The notes: generated by a model from the letters alone, not told the origin. DNA of 64,000 bases from Aquilaria yunnanensis (GCA_039654915.1 CM077599.1:18478501-18542500); one strand, 5' to 3'; shown: positions 34,621 to 47,555, counted from the first letter of the stretch. Program-made: numbers and translations.

Positions 34621-36459
34621 TTTTGAAAAACAAGAATAGTTTAAGACCAAGAAGTTGCTCCAAAAGAACAAACATTATTGATAAAAATAACAAATTCATC
34701 TCTTCTTTTTATTTGTTCTTTTTTTTTTTGTTTATTTGTATTAAATTGTTCTTGAAACTTGATACATCTGAAAAAGGTGAAGAAAAAATAAGCTCAAGAA
34801 AGAAGAAATATCAGAGTTAGTAAAAAAGACATTAGAAGAACAAAGTAGAAAAAAATAGTACTAGTTGTGCCAAACAAAGAATTGAGGAGCTTATTACATG
34901 GCAAACATAAAAAAGACAAAAAGAGAAAAAAGAAAAACAGACAGAGGCAAAATGACGAAGAGCGGAAAAAGACGAACAAGTAAAAAATAAGTAGTGTATC
35001 CGATAGCTAACGCACGAATTAAGCAATCTTGTAATTTTTTATAAATTATAGTGCAGGGGTCAATTCGTAACATTTTGAATAGTTTGGGGATGGTGCAATG
35101 CATGGCGCACTCAATACTTATTCATAGACGAAATCTTGTTGTCCTAATGTGCGTCTAAGCACCAAAAATATTACTTCCCATTATTTTCAATAAACATCAA
35201 TAAAAAAACTTTTGAGTCAGTGATATATTGAGAAAGTTGAAACTTGAAAGTGCTAAGTTTTATGCTCCCCATCCCCATCGCGGTTTCAGGATTTTTTTTA
35301 CCCAAAGGAAGTTTATTTCGCTCCTTAACTTTTTCTTGTACCTAATTGGCCCTTAACTTTTTCATATGTTTGAAGTAAAAAAGAGAGTGGTGAAAAAAGT
35401 TTAGGATCTAATTGATAAAAAAAAAAAAACATAAAAGTTTTGGGGCCAATAGAAGATTTTTGTCAATAAATTATTATTTGTAGAAACTAAGGGTGAGTAT
35501 AGATTTGGTAATCCCAAAAACCCAACTAAAAATATCTCTACTGGATTGTCTTGGGTTGAATAAAATTAAGGTATGGTCCGCTAGTTGACTTCACATTTAG
35601 GAGGGCCATCAGTTTTCATGTTTGCTTAGATGTTATATGGAACCAATCCGATGTGAAACTAAAACCTAGATATATGGTAGAAAAATATAATAAAAAAATA
35701 TGATATTTCTAAGTTAATCACATATTTTTGTATGAACATGTACATTTAAACTTGTACATTACTAAATTGTTCATATATTAAGAACATGTAGTTTAAACAT
35801 GAATTAAGTTGTGTATTATGTTAAATATTTTTTAAAATGACTGTGAATATAATTGTTTTAGATTATAAAATTGTTAATTGTCATATCTATATAATATAAA
35901 TTGAAAAACCTGAGAACCAGAACAAAAAAAAAAAATACTAAATCCATGGCTCTGATTTTGGTTCTGCTTAGTTCTCAATTTTTAGGTTGAGTGAAAATTT
36001 TTTAAAACCATTATTATTTTATGTTGGTTCGGTATCACTAGAAAATTCAACTAATCAAAGCCGATTCCTAAACTAGAAACTAAAAATGGAAAAAAAAAAA
36101 GTGACTCACCTTTTGTTAATTTTTTGAGGGGCTGGTTTACATGAACACCCCCAATTGGAACATGAGCATCCGCCTCCACCCAATAAAATATTATTTGGCA
36201 TTTGTTTTTACTTTTTAAAATTGAAATTTCAGTTTTTTTTAAGATTGAGATTGATCAATTTTTTTTTATTTTATTGATTATTAAAAATGTCTAAAAACTT
36301 TTCTTAAAAATTAGAAGATTTGATATGTCATTTTCATTTAAATTTATATGTTCAGTTTTTATTCGTAGAAAAAAAATTAGATGGAAGTGTACGCATGTAA
36401 ACAGAGAAAAAAAATCGTTCCCAGATTACTTTGTACCACTTTATAAATAAAAATTTTTA
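34621..36459. other. Gene-free region with small foldback elements
   Basis: An inverted pair around 35320-35450 (AACTTTTTC...GAAAAAAGTTT, with ACCTAATTGG and ATCTAATTGA) looks like a small foldback element. Another pair, GGTTTACATG (about 36133) and CATGTAAACA (about 36393), may bound a MITE of about 270 bp. A hAT-like element is listed separately. No gene. Confidence 0.4.
35488..36113. mobile_element. Possible hAT-like element
   Basis: The left end TAAGGGTGAGTATAG matches the terminal motif of the 31327 element, and the right side read inward is AAAGGTGAGTCAC. Subterminal GGTTCGG/AACC phrases are present. No target duplication is seen, so this is tentative. Confidence 0.35.
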
Positions 36460-36916
36460 GGAAAAGTTACAATTACCCTTGGGGTTTATCCTAAACTATA
36501 GTTTGCCTCATTTATTTTGGAAAATCTACACTTTACCCCTGATTCTTTTATGCTCTTCGACAATAACTTTTGAAATTATAATTTAAATTGTACGATAATT
36601 ATCTGTCAGTAATATCAGTTTCTCTAATATATTTTTTATAGTTAATATATATTTTAAATTATCAATTTTTCATTTCTGTAAATGTAATTTTCTTCCTGTA
36701 AATGCATATCAGTATTTTTTAAATGACTGTTAGCTATGAAAAAGTATAAAAAATCTTAAAATTATTGGAGCATGGTTATCAGATAATTTAATTTAAGGTT
36801 TCAGAAGTTGTTGTCAGACACTATAAAAGTAGCATAGGCAAACTGTAGGTTTTTTAAAATAGAGGGGACAAATTGTAGGTTAGATCAAACCATAGGGTGG
36901 CTTTTGTAATTTACCT
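36460..36916. mobile_element. Mutator-like MITE, copy 1
   Basis: The left end is GGAAAAGTTACAATTACCC. The right end, read inward, is AGGTAAATTACAAAAGCCACCC (first 20 bases shared in pattern). The flanks AAATTTTTA (36451-36459) and AAATTTGTA (36917-36925) match at 8 of 9. The interior has phrases TATCAGTATTTTTTAAATGA and AATCTTAAAATTATTGGA shared with the copies at 36943, 39085 and 59618. Length 457 bp. Confidence 0.7.
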
Positions 36917-36942
36917 AAATTTGTATTTTGAGATCCAAATCA

Positions 36943-37372
36943 GGAAGTTAGAAAATCCTCCCATGAGGTTTTCTCTAACCTACACTTTACCTCCTCTATT
37001 TTCCCTTACTTCCTTTATAGTGTTCAACAATAACTTTTGAAACTCTAAATTAAATTATCTGATAATCATATTTCAGTAATTTTAAAATTTTTGATATTTT
37101 TTTATAGCTAACAGTTCTTTAAAAAATATTGATATACATTTATAAGAAGAAAAATGTATTTACAGAAAAAAATTGATAATTTAAAATGTATATTAACTAT
37201 AAAAAATATTAAAGAGACGAATATTACTAAAAAATTGCTATTGTATAGTTTAAATTACAATTTTAGAAGTTGTTCTCAGATAATATAAAAGAACCAGGGA
37301 TAAAGTATAGATTTTTAAAAATAAAGGAACAAACTGTAAGTTAGGGTAAACCTTAAGAGTAATTATAACTTT
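36943..37372. mobile_element. Mutator-like MITE, copy 2 (truncated)
   Basis: Same family as 36460-36916, lying only 26 bases after it in inverted arrangement of the interior. The right end read inward is GGAAAAGTTATAATTACTC; the left end is worn. The interior contains ACAATAACTTTTGAAA and TTCTCAGATAATATAAAAGA. No clear target duplication. Confidence 0.55.
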
Positions 37373-37619
37373 TCCTTTTTCAAATACTACAATTTCCATC
37401 AATATTTTCCGTGGTAATCATTTTAACATTCACTCTTTAAGTTGTTGTTGTCGGGGGAATATGTCAATATTGTCGTAGTGTTTTTTACTCTTGACAATTT
37501 TCCATCCCTATTTTTGTCTGAGTTCTGCCCTTTAATTTATTCTCAACATATTTTCTGAAGTGCCAGAATAACCGGCTGCTTTTTCACTCTATCCACCGTA
37601 CATCGCGTTGTTTTTATTT

Positions 37620-39019
37620 GGCCTAACTATGCAAATGGCCCCTGAATTTGATTAACTCGTGTGAGTTAGTCTAAAACTCAGCACTCATTAAAGGTTAGTC
37701 CTTAAACTTTGTAAAAAGTAGCAAGTTAGTCCATTCTCTACTATTGTTGACTGACGCCGTTTGGACTAACTTGTTGGAATGGCAGGGGCTCAGTGATGTC
37801 GAGGTCAAATTATGTTGACTACCACCATAAACGCTGAGCTGGACTTCTAAAATAGCAAACAAACACTATTTGGGAAATCAATAACTAGTTTTCACTATCT
37901 TTCTATCCATGCTTTGGCTCCCACCATCTGTTGTGGATTGAAGTAGGGTAGCGTTATCCCCTGTCCAAGCCAAGGAGCGACGCTGACGCTTTTCGTCGAC
38001 ATTGCTCGTAACATGCCTGTTCAGGGATTTTGTTTTCAAGTTGGTGACCCTGCTCCCCCATGGAAGTTGGTTAATCATCCAACCATGAAGGCCTCACCCC
38101 AGCAATGCAATGCTACCTGCCCGAGCTCCCAATTGTGAGTCGATCGTTATTCTCGTGTTGGAGAAGACGACATAGACTTTTGTTGGTTATATACAAAATG
38201 GGTCCTTTATTTCATACCCTATGCTTGTTTTAGCAAACTACTGTTTTAATTTGTTCCAATTTAGAATTTTTAGGCATTAACAAGTCTTTGTGTTTCACTT
38301 CTAATATCGCTGCTTACAATGCATATATATAAATATATGTTTGTCCGGTGAAAACAAGTTAAGACATGTAACAGATCACCATGTTCATGAAGATTCGGGT
38401 AGAATTCAATTTAAGAATTAGGTACAAATTAATTGCATAGTTTAAGTCATAATTTAACCAAAATAAAGCGATCAATTACTTCTATAAGTTTATCTTTTTG
38501 GACTAATAAACTTATGAGAAAAAATTTATCATTCAAGTCCAAATGGTCTAATTGATAAAACACGAGCTTTGAGCAATTGTTCTTTTAATTCCTGATGAGT
38601 TTAATGAGATTTGGAGATGAACTCAAGAACATTTTAATTGTTATTTTAATTTTTCTTTTAATTCCTAATGACTAAACTGAGCAATTGTTCTTTTAATTCC
38701 TAATAACTAAACCGAAAAGAAATATACATTAGTTACTAAAGCAGCCATGAGGCTCAAAATAAAGGATCAGTGTTGGAATATTGCTGAAAAAAAGTCTATC
38801 TTCGCTGACGAGAGGATGCGTTGAATTGCAGGGGCGAGGCAAACGAGAAGGTCCAACAGTCACCTCACCCCATGTTGAAACGGCGTCCATCAACGACAAT
38901 AAAAATGGACTAACTCACTAACTTTTGCAAAGTTTGGGGGCTAACTTTTAATGAGTAATGAGTTTTGGACTAACTCACAAGAGTTAGTCAAGTTTAAGGG
39001 CCACTTGTCCATTTAGGCC
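37620..39019. mobile_element. Mutator-like element with long TIRs and perfect 9-bp TSD
   Basis: Begins GGCCTAACTATGC and ends (read inward) GGCCTAAATGGAC. The arms align for about 130 bp, including TGTGAGTTAGTC and AAACTTTG. TTTTTATTT stands on both sides (37611-37619 and 39020-39028), the 9-bp duplication typical of Mutator-like elements. The 1.4-kb interior has no transposase. A 66-codon minus frame at 37878-38078 looks coding-like but is unassigned, and could be captured host DNA. Confidence 0.85.
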
Positions 39020-39084
39020 TTTTTATTTTTGAAGCCCCAAATCAAGGAGTCTTGTACGCTAAGTTCTTTCGGGAACAGATTTTT

Positions 39085-39543
39085 GAAAAAATTACAGAAA
39101 CCCCCCTCATAATGTTTGACCTAGCTTATACTTTGCCTCTTTATTTTTAAAAATTTTCAGTTTATCTCTCCATTTTATTTATACTGTTTGATAATAATTT
39201 CTTAAATTTTAATTTAAACTATTTGATAACTATGTTTTAGTAATTTTAAAATTTTTGATATTTTTTCACATTTAACTAACATTTAATACATACTAATTTA
39301 CTTTTATAGAAAAAAACTGTTTTTACAAAGAATAAAAATTAATAATTTAAAAAATCTATTAACTATAAAAAATTATTAAAAAAATTAAAATTAATGAAAT
39401 ATAATTATCATATAGCTTAAATTATCATTTCAAAAGTTTTTGTTTAATAATGCTAAAAAAGTAGAAGATAAATTGTAGACTTAAAAAAATAAGGAGCAAA
39501 ATGTAGATTACGCCAAATAAGAAGAGAATTATTATAAGTTTCC
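39085..39543. mobile_element. Mutator-like MITE, copy 3
   Basis: The left side GAAAAAATTACAGAAACCCC and the right side read inward GGGAAACTTATAATAATTC correspond to the ends of the 36460 and 59618 copies. Shared interior phrases are AGTTTATCTC, AATTTTAAAATTTTTGATA and TTATCATTTCAAAAG. A target duplication could not be matched, so borders are approximate. Confidence 0.5.
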
Positions 39544-39962
39544 CTTTTTTTACGTGTGGAACTGGAAATAAGCTAATTTTTGGTGTTTCAGAGTTGGATA
39601 AACTTAAAACTATCTGACTTCACTCTTGATATTTTTGTAGCAGTCATATTTTATTACCTTTTAGATAACTATACATTATCCACTCTAGTATTGTCCAATT
39701 AAACGGTGACAAATAACAAAAAAATAGTTTTATAAATATATTTATTGCCGCTATGTTGTTGATAGGAACATAAGCATTATTGTAACTGGGATGGATCTGA
39801 CTTACGATGAGGACCTCGCGGAAAAGAAAAAAGAAAAAAAAAAAAAATCAAATCTTGAATTGTGCTGTGCCTGCCTGCCTCTTCTCTCGCCCTTTTCTCG
39901 CTCCATAAAAAGCATATCCTTTGCCTTTTACACTTCCCACCACACACCCTTATTCTCCTAAC

Positions 39963-39970
39963 TATAAAAA
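39963..39970 (+). promoter_or_regulatory. TATA box of the H+-pyrophosphatase gene
   Basis: TATAAAAA at 98 bases before the ATG, followed by a CT-rich leader (CCTCTCCCCCTCTCC) typical of plant 5' UTRs. An alternative CATAAAAAG lies at about 39904-39912. Transcription would start near 39990-40000. Confidence 0.5.
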
Positions 39971-40067
39971 CCTCTCCCCCTCTCCGATTTTGATTTCATT
40001 ATTGCTTCTAACAAAACTCTCTCCTTCCCTCTCTGTGCCTTGTTCCAGTCACTTGGAAGCTCTAGCC

Positions 40068-43000
40068 ATGGCGGTGGCTCTTCTCCCAGATCTTGGGACC
40101 GAGATCCTGATACCGGTCTGCGCTCTGGTTGGGATCGGCTTCGCTCTCGTCCAATGGCTCCTCGTTTCCCGTGTCAAGATGACGCCCGGCGCCGCCGCCG
40201 TCAGCAGCGGTGGAAAGAACGGTTACAATGATTATCTCATTGAGGAAGAGGAAGGAATTAATGAGCATAGTGTCGTCCTCAAGTGCGCCGAGATTCAGAC
40301 TGCCATTTCTGAAGGTTATTTTGCTCGCGTGTCTAATTATTCTTCTTCCTCTTTTTTTTTTTTTTAAAAAAAATGTTTCTATAAAATTTACGTAATTTAC
40401 TTTTTAGTTTATTTCCGCGTCAGATCTTCGTTTTCTTCCTTTCTTCTACGCTGTTCCAGCCTTCACACTGCTGTGTTTTTCTTTTGGTTCCCTGGACTTG
40501 TCTGGTTAAATTATTTTGTTGGCTTGTGTATTATTACTGCGAAAGAGGCTCGGAAGTCAAGTCTAACAGATCTATGAATACTTTATCCTTCCGTATAAAA
40601 TTTCAATTTTTCCAATTGAGGACGCGAGTTTTATGCTGTGCTTTTATTTGGTGGCTGGCTCTGATCATGTGCTAGCTATCCCTACTGCTGCAAGGATGCT
40701 TGTGAATGGGTTTCTCCGAACGAGGGGATGGTGGGGAATCTGTTGTGTTGTGTGGTCCCCCATTACATATCAGCAAGTTGCGTGATACTTAGTTCTTTGT
40801 GTACTTAGAGAATACAATTCAATTTACTTTTTAGGAGTTCCCTCTTTTTGTTGGAATTTTGCTTTTTATTTGTCGCATATGGGTCTGCTCCTAACTATTC
40901 TGTTCACCCAACAATTTTTGAGTTAATTTGGCGGTCTCTTTCACTACGTGATTTTCTGCAGTGGGGTATGGTGAATAGTAAACTTTTAGGCTTCCTCAGA
41001 TCTGTGGTATTAAAACTTCCGCTAGGAGAATGTCTATGTGATTGCAAGATTTTAACTTTTTCTTTTAGTTTAATGAAATCTATCTGTATTGGATCTGGGA
41101 TTCTGGTGTTCTGAAAATTATATTCGAACAGAAATTGCTATTTCAAAGTTGAGAAATGCTAGTATTAGCATACCTCAATCAGAAAGGATTGAAAAAAAGG
41201 AATAAATATTAGAAGCACGACGACATTCCTTTTCTCTTATCACATACGGACGACTGATGAGTGCCTGCAATTGTTCAGTTGCTTCAGTGACACGCGTTGA
41301 CGCTTTGATATTGGGGTAGCCATGCCAGTTTAAGTCTATACGGTCCTAACTATTCCATTGCACTGTAGATCTCAAGGTTTTATCTGGATCAACTTGCTGC
41401 CTTGTTATTTCCATCAGTTAATTAGTTTCAGTGTGGCTTTCACTAGTTAGTTGACTCCATGCTGTCGCGGATTCAGGGATGATGCTAACTTTGAGACTTC
41501 AGATTGTTAGATTTGATGCTCAAATACTAGCGTGCGTTTGGATGTAATGCTTCAGGAGGAATTTCATTTCACAGAAAGTTCCCAGGAATTTTATCTTCTG
41601 CGTTCTTTGTAGTTTCCACTTTGCTTTGGTTTAGATAGCTTCAGCTAGAGTAGATTTTCTTAATTAGTTCTCATCATTGTGGCAATATTGTTGGTGGAAC
41701 ATATTTTCCAGTCTTGCTAATTTTTCATGTATTCAGGGGCAACTTCGTTCCTCTTCACCGAGTATCAGTATGTCGGGATTTTCATGATTGCTTTTGCGGT
41801 TTTGATCTTCGTCTTCCTCGGCTCAGTTGAGGGATTCAGCACAAAGAGCCAGCCTTGCACATATGATCAGTTCAAGATGTGCAAGCCTGCCCTTGCTACA
41901 GCTGGCTTCAGCACAATCTCTTTCTTGCTTGGTGCTGTCACTTCAATTGTTTCTGGCTTCCTTGGTATGAAAATCGCGACATTTGCGAATGCTAGAACCA
42001 CCTTGGAAGCGAGGAAGGGAGTTGGAAAAGCCTTTATTGTTGCATTTAGGTCTGGTGCGGTCATGGGTTTCCTCCTAGCTGCAAATGGCCTTTTGGTGCT
42101 TTACATTACCATCAATTTGTTCAAGCTGTATTATGGTGATGATTGGTCGGGTCTTTTTGAGGCAATTACTGGTTATGGACTTGGTGGATCATCTATGGCT
42201 CTCTTCGGAAGGGTCGGTGGAGGCATCTATACCAAGGCAGCTGATGTAGGTGCTGACCTTGTGGGCAAGGTTGAAAGAAACATTCCAGAGGATGATCCTA
42301 GAAACCCAGCTGTGAGTAGCGTTTTTCTAAAATCTTTTGGAACTGGTTTTCTCAATTGTTGTGTCGTTACTGAGTTTCTGCCACAATTTCAGGTGATAGC
42401 TGACAATGTTGGTGATAATGTTGGGGATATTGCTGGAATGGGATCTGATCTTTTTGGCTCTTACGCTGAGTCTTCATGTGCTGCTCTTGTTGTAGCATCA
42501 ATCTCTTCTTTTGGAAATAATCATGAGTTTACTGCAATGCTCTATCCTCTCATCATCAGTTCTGTGGGTATTCTTGTCTGTTTAATCACCACTCTATTTG
42601 CAACTGATTTCCTTGAGATCAAGGCTGTGAAGGAAATTGAGCCATCATTGAAGAGGCAGCTAATCATCTCTACAGTTCTCATGACTTTTGGAATTGCACT
42701 TGTTAGCTGGATTTCGCTTCCATCTTCATTCACTATCTTTAATTTTGGAGAGCAGAAACTTGTGAAGAACTGGTAAGCTCTTATTTCATGGTTTTGGAAG
42801 ATAAGCATCATGAACTCATGTTTTCTGTTTTTAATGATAATGAGTTGAGGTTATGAGAGTGCAAATCCATCAGACTATATAATCATTACGAAATCATTTT
42901 GCAGGCAACTATTCCTATGTGTTGCTGTTGGTCTTTGGGCTGGTCTTATTATTGGTTTTGTAACTGAGTACTATACTAGTAATGCGTACAGGCAAGTATC

Positions 43001-44900
43001 TTGGCCGTATATACTTTTGGTTCTTGAACTTGCTCTTGTTATGGATACCCTTGGTGATCTTGTGAATTTGGCTTTTGTTTCACGCTTTGTCTCAGCCCTG
43101 TGCAAGATGTTGCTGATTCCTGCCGCACTGGAGCTGCCACTAATGTCATTTTTGGTCTGGCATTGGGTTACAAGTCTGTCATCATCCCTATTTTTGCAAT
43201 TGCTGTCAGTATTTTTGTCAGTTTCAGCTTTGCTGCTATGTATGGTATAGCAGTGGCTGCCCTTGGCATGTTGAGCACCATAGCTACTGGACTGGCAATT
43301 GATGCCTATGGTCCCATTAGTGATAATGCTGGAGGAATTGCTGAGATGGCTGGCATGAGCCACAGAATCCGAGAGAGAACTGATGCTCTAGATGCTGCAG
43401 GAAACACTACTGCTGCTATCGGAAAGGTGTGATTTTCTTTTGAACATTGACCTTGATTCTTTTCTTTAAGTTGGTGGATATGTGGCATCTTATTCATGGT
43501 TCCTGTACAGTTCAATACGCCCAGTTGGTTACACAGTTATTACTTTCTCCCTCTCAAGCAGCTGCTGTTGGAGTTGTCTGGCCACACTTTCTGCTTTTAG
43601 AAGCTACTTCGTTAAGATAAAATTTAAGCAATGCCAACATCTAATTAACATCTAACTTCTGTTATGCTTTGAACTCACCTACACACGTGCACAGTTTGTT
43701 ATTTCCCATAAATTCTTTTTGCAACCTTTTTTCTTAAAATAACAAATCCATCTGAATTCTGAGCAAAGGAATATTTTGCTGTGAGAAGTAGCTGGATAAG
43801 ATTTGTACGAGTGTTCCACTTCAATTTTTAGGTGTATTGATTTGATTACCTCTTCCTTAAGCCAGTAGTGTATTCAGAGGGAATTGATTTTTTTTTTTTT
43901 CTTTTCTTACATTTCCAGGGATTTGCAATTGGTTCTGCAGCTCTTGTTTCCCTTGCACTCTTTGGTGCTTTCGTCAGCCGTGCAGCTATTTCAACAGTTG
44001 ACGTCTTGACTCCAAAAGTTTTCATTGGTTTGATTGTGGGTGCAATGCTTCCCTACTGGTTTTCTGCCATGACGATGAAAAGTGTTGGAAGTGCAGCTCT
44101 GAAGATGGTGGAGGAAGTGCGCAGGCAATTCAACACCATCGCTGGTCTCATGGAGGGAACTGCCAAACCTGATTATGCCACCTGTGTCAAGATATCCACT
44201 GATGCTTCCATCAGGGAGATGATTCCACCTGGTGCCCTTGTCATGCTCACACCCCTTATTGTTGGGATCTTGTTTGGTGTAGAAACCCTTTCTGGCGTAC
44301 TTGCTGGATCCCTCGTCTCTGGTGTCCAGGTAATGCTAAACTCTTGAAAAGAATATCAGTTACAAGGGCTGGTTCCTGGTTTGATATGTGGCATGCCAAT
44401 ATCTGGGGTTATTTTTCAGATCAGGATTCTTGTACCGACTTGTTTTGTTTAATTGTCACATTTCTAGATTGCTATTTCCGCCTCAAATACTGGTGGTGCA
44501 TGGGACAATGCCAAGAAATATATTGAGGTATGCAAAAGATTTATTTGATCTCTTCACTTTCTTTGGTGCTGCTTGAGCATTAGCTCAGTTCAGTTCTAAA
44601 TGCAACAACTAGTTAATTAGAAAAAATAAGAAAATAAGATTCACCACTCTTGTACATCACTTAATGGTGCGGTTTGGTGATGTTATGTAACTGTAGGCTG
44701 GTGCTTCAGAGCACGCAATAGAGCTTGGACCAAAAGGATCAGACGCTCACAAGGCAGCTGTGATTGGCGACACGATTGGGGACCCTCTCAAGGACACATC
44801 TGGACCATCGCTCAACATCCTGATCAAGCTGATGGCGGTTGAGTCGCTCGTATTTGCTCCCTTCTTCGCAACTCATGGAGGCCTGCTTTTCAAGATCTGA
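40068..44900 (+). CDS. AVP1: Vacuolar H+-translocating inorganic pyrophosphatase, type I (K+-dependent)
   Basis: Tonoplast pump that hydrolyses cytosolic PPi to move H+ into the vacuole. Eight exons: 40068-40314, 41737-42311, 42393-42772, 42905-42991, 43096-43426, 43919-44329, 44468-44527, 44697-44900 (stop TGA), giving 764 codons, the usual plant length. The N-terminus starts [20 protein letters not shown], the first of many membrane spans. Substrate-site motifs are [11 protein letters not shown] (residues 252-262) and DNVGDNVGD just after the second intron. [10 protein letters not shown] at the exon 5/6 junction has the Ala typical of the K+-dependent type. The C-terminus has [20 protein letters not shown], the third acidic motif. 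Intron 4 (42992-43095) starts with GC instead of GT, and intron 2 (42312-42392) is 81 nt with no stop in frame. The first intron is 1.4 kb. It stands alone; no neighbour in the window is functionally linked. Confidence 0.97.
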
Positions 44901-47102
44901 GAGACTGCAAAAAGATGTCTGATTAAGTCTTTGATCCGCATTCTTCTTGTCCAGGTATACTTAGACACTAGACTGTAGTGCAGATTGGCTCCGGATACTG
45001 TCCATGGTCAGATTGAAAAAAGGAAATATGACTTGTATTAACCATCACAAGGGTAGTGATGATGATGACAATGTCGAATCGTGTCAAGAGAAACTAACTC
45101 ATCCCTCGTTTCTGCTTGCTCTTCTAAGAAGGCTCCAATTTTTCTATGATATGTTTCTGTTTCTCCTTGATACAGCCCTGTTTTTAAGGTCTTTTGATAT
45201 TTTATTGCCAGTTTTGAAGCATACAAAGACATACGCATGTAAGTACCATCTTTGATTCGGGGTAAGTCGTGTCTTCTAAGGCAAGTTTGGGCCAAGTCCG
45301 GTACGTCCTCGTCTACTTTGTTGAGATATTGGGTGTAACTCAGTTGTAATCATCCCCACTGTTATTGAGTGTTCATTATAACTCATTACAGTGGAGTTGC
45401 ATCTTTATTCCTATAATATATTCATTCTGTCACATGTTCTTTGCAATATTTCTATATTTAGTAAATTATTTTATCATATTATTTTTCAAACTATCATTTT
45501 AGTATTTGGTTTCGTTTTTAATTTTTCTTCATTCACATGCAAAAAGTGAAGGCTAGAAGTTAAATCGGTACATTTAACTTTTTTTCTCTTTCATACTATA
45601 TGTGCTAACTTTAAATGTTTCAATGAATTTAGTACCTTGGTAAGGTGTTATATGAAAATGTTTGATAAACGCACCCATTGAATTGGACATAGCACTAATG
45701 GCATATGGTAAAATCTCGAGAGCCATTTATATGTGGAATTATTGCAAAAGTAATTGCGTAAAAGGCATTTTCAAATTTGTACGGTATTTAGCCTATCTAG
45801 AGCTACGATATCATCCACTAACTCGTTAGAATGAAGAAATCGACAAATATGGTTCAAAATTTAAACCTGACCAGTTATGGCGATATAATAACACTTGTGT
45901 CACTGAGGCAATAACTACATCTATTCAAACATGGTTAAATCTGAGGATCAACATTTGAAGAAAAGTAAATTTTGTCGCTTCCCTAGTAATAATGAGAAAG
46001 GTTGGGTGAGAAGTGAGAACGAGTTTATTGAAGCAAGGAAGACAGAACAACGGCCACTATGGTGAGCAGCACAACGCCATAGCGTTTAGCACTAAATACT
46101 AATAACCCCACCCTCCAGTGTCCTCATGTCAGATGATAATTTTTCTGTGTTAAAGCATTATAAATGTAAATAAAAAGTTTGTGTCAAAGCATTATAGAAG
46201 TAAATAAAACATGTTAATTTTTATGTTTACAATCAGTTCCAACAGTACTATTAGCTTTTGTCTAACCTTTTAATACATATTTGTAAAGTTCTTCCTCGAG
46301 AAGCTCGTATTGTTGAAACTAGAAGAAATAAAAGACTTGCTCTATTTTGTTTTGGTTGAAATATTTAGGTCTGACACATATTAAAAAGAAGAAAAAATAT
46401 TTTATTTGTTATTTTTGCTTTTGCTCTACACTTTTATACGTAAATAGTTATTATATTATGAACATATGTCTAATTAAATATACTAATTCATACATAATTT
46501 TCTATATATAACCCATAATTCAGTCCAAAATTTAACTAATTTGACCTTGAATCAAAACCTACTCTCACCCCCTAAAAACACTATCTTGCTATTGTTGCCG
46601 CCACCACTTCCTGCAAACTGTCATTGTCTCAAGATCTCGTTTTCATCATTTGCCTTTAGATCTCGTACCCGCTTGCCTTTGGATCTTGTCGTCGCTTGTC
46701 TTTAGATTGCATCACCACTGTTTGTATTTGAATCTTGCCACATCTTGCCTTTGGATCATTGCTTTGTTCTGCAATCCGACTGTTATCGCTCACCTCACCT
46801 TTGTATCGTCACTTACCTCCACAAATCGCGTGTGATCCTTGCTCATCTTTTACCTGATAAAGGCCTGACCCTTTTACGCCCTTAGCTGTGTGTATCTCGT
46901 ATTCCATTAGAGTCCCTAATTATACATGTGAATGGATGTTTTAGCACTATGACACCTTAGGATTATAGTTCATATGGAATCAACTCTAATGAGTTAAGAC
47001 TACTGTGGTAGTAGGATAGATGGTTTGAAATTTAATATACTATAGTAATTTATTAAATGTAAAAATGTTATAAAAATTTAAAATAATTCAAATAAAATAT
47101 TA
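44901..47102. other. 3' region of the H+-PPase gene and spacer
   Basis: The first 500 bases probably contain the 3' UTR. The rest is AT-rich spacer. At about 46640-46780 a phrase like CTTGCCTTTGGATCTTG recurs four to five times at about 30-base spacing (degenerate tandem repeat). No gene recognised. Confidence 0.5.
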
Positions 47103-47331
47103 CTCCTTTTGTCCCATATTTTTTGAAACACTCACTTTTTAGCAATTAATCTATGATTTTTTATTTTCAATTTTTAGTATATAAATAAAAAAAATCTATA
47201 TAAATGATAAAAAAAGACCTCTAGTGTTTAAATATATTTTTTTAAATTTTTTTCTAATAACCAATAATATAAATAAATTTATGTCAAACTAGAGTCAAAA
47301 GTTAACTGTTTCAAAAAGCTTGGGACGGAGG
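47103..47331. mobile_element. Stowaway-type MITE upstream of the arogenate dehydrogenase gene
   Basis: TA on both sides (47101-47102, 47332-47333). Left CTCCTTTTGTCCC, right read inward CCTCCGTCCCAAG, close to the Stowaway consensus. The interior is shared with the 9098-9333 copy. The right end is about 225 bases before the ATG at 47556, so it may lie in or beside the promoter. Confidence 0.85.
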
Positions 47332-47555
47332 TAGGATTATAAAATAAGTTGGGGGCGATGAAATAAAAAGTTTTAAGTAATTGGTAGGCAAAGAGTGGAG
47401 AAAGAAAAAGGGTGACGGCCCAACAATGAGAAAGAAAAAGGGTAAATTATTGAAATTAGAAAAAAGAAAAAAAAAAGAAGGCAGAACACGTGTATTCATA
47501 GGCGCTTTTGCAAAATTATTTCCAGTCAAACTCCTGCAATTTTGCCAGGCAGACA

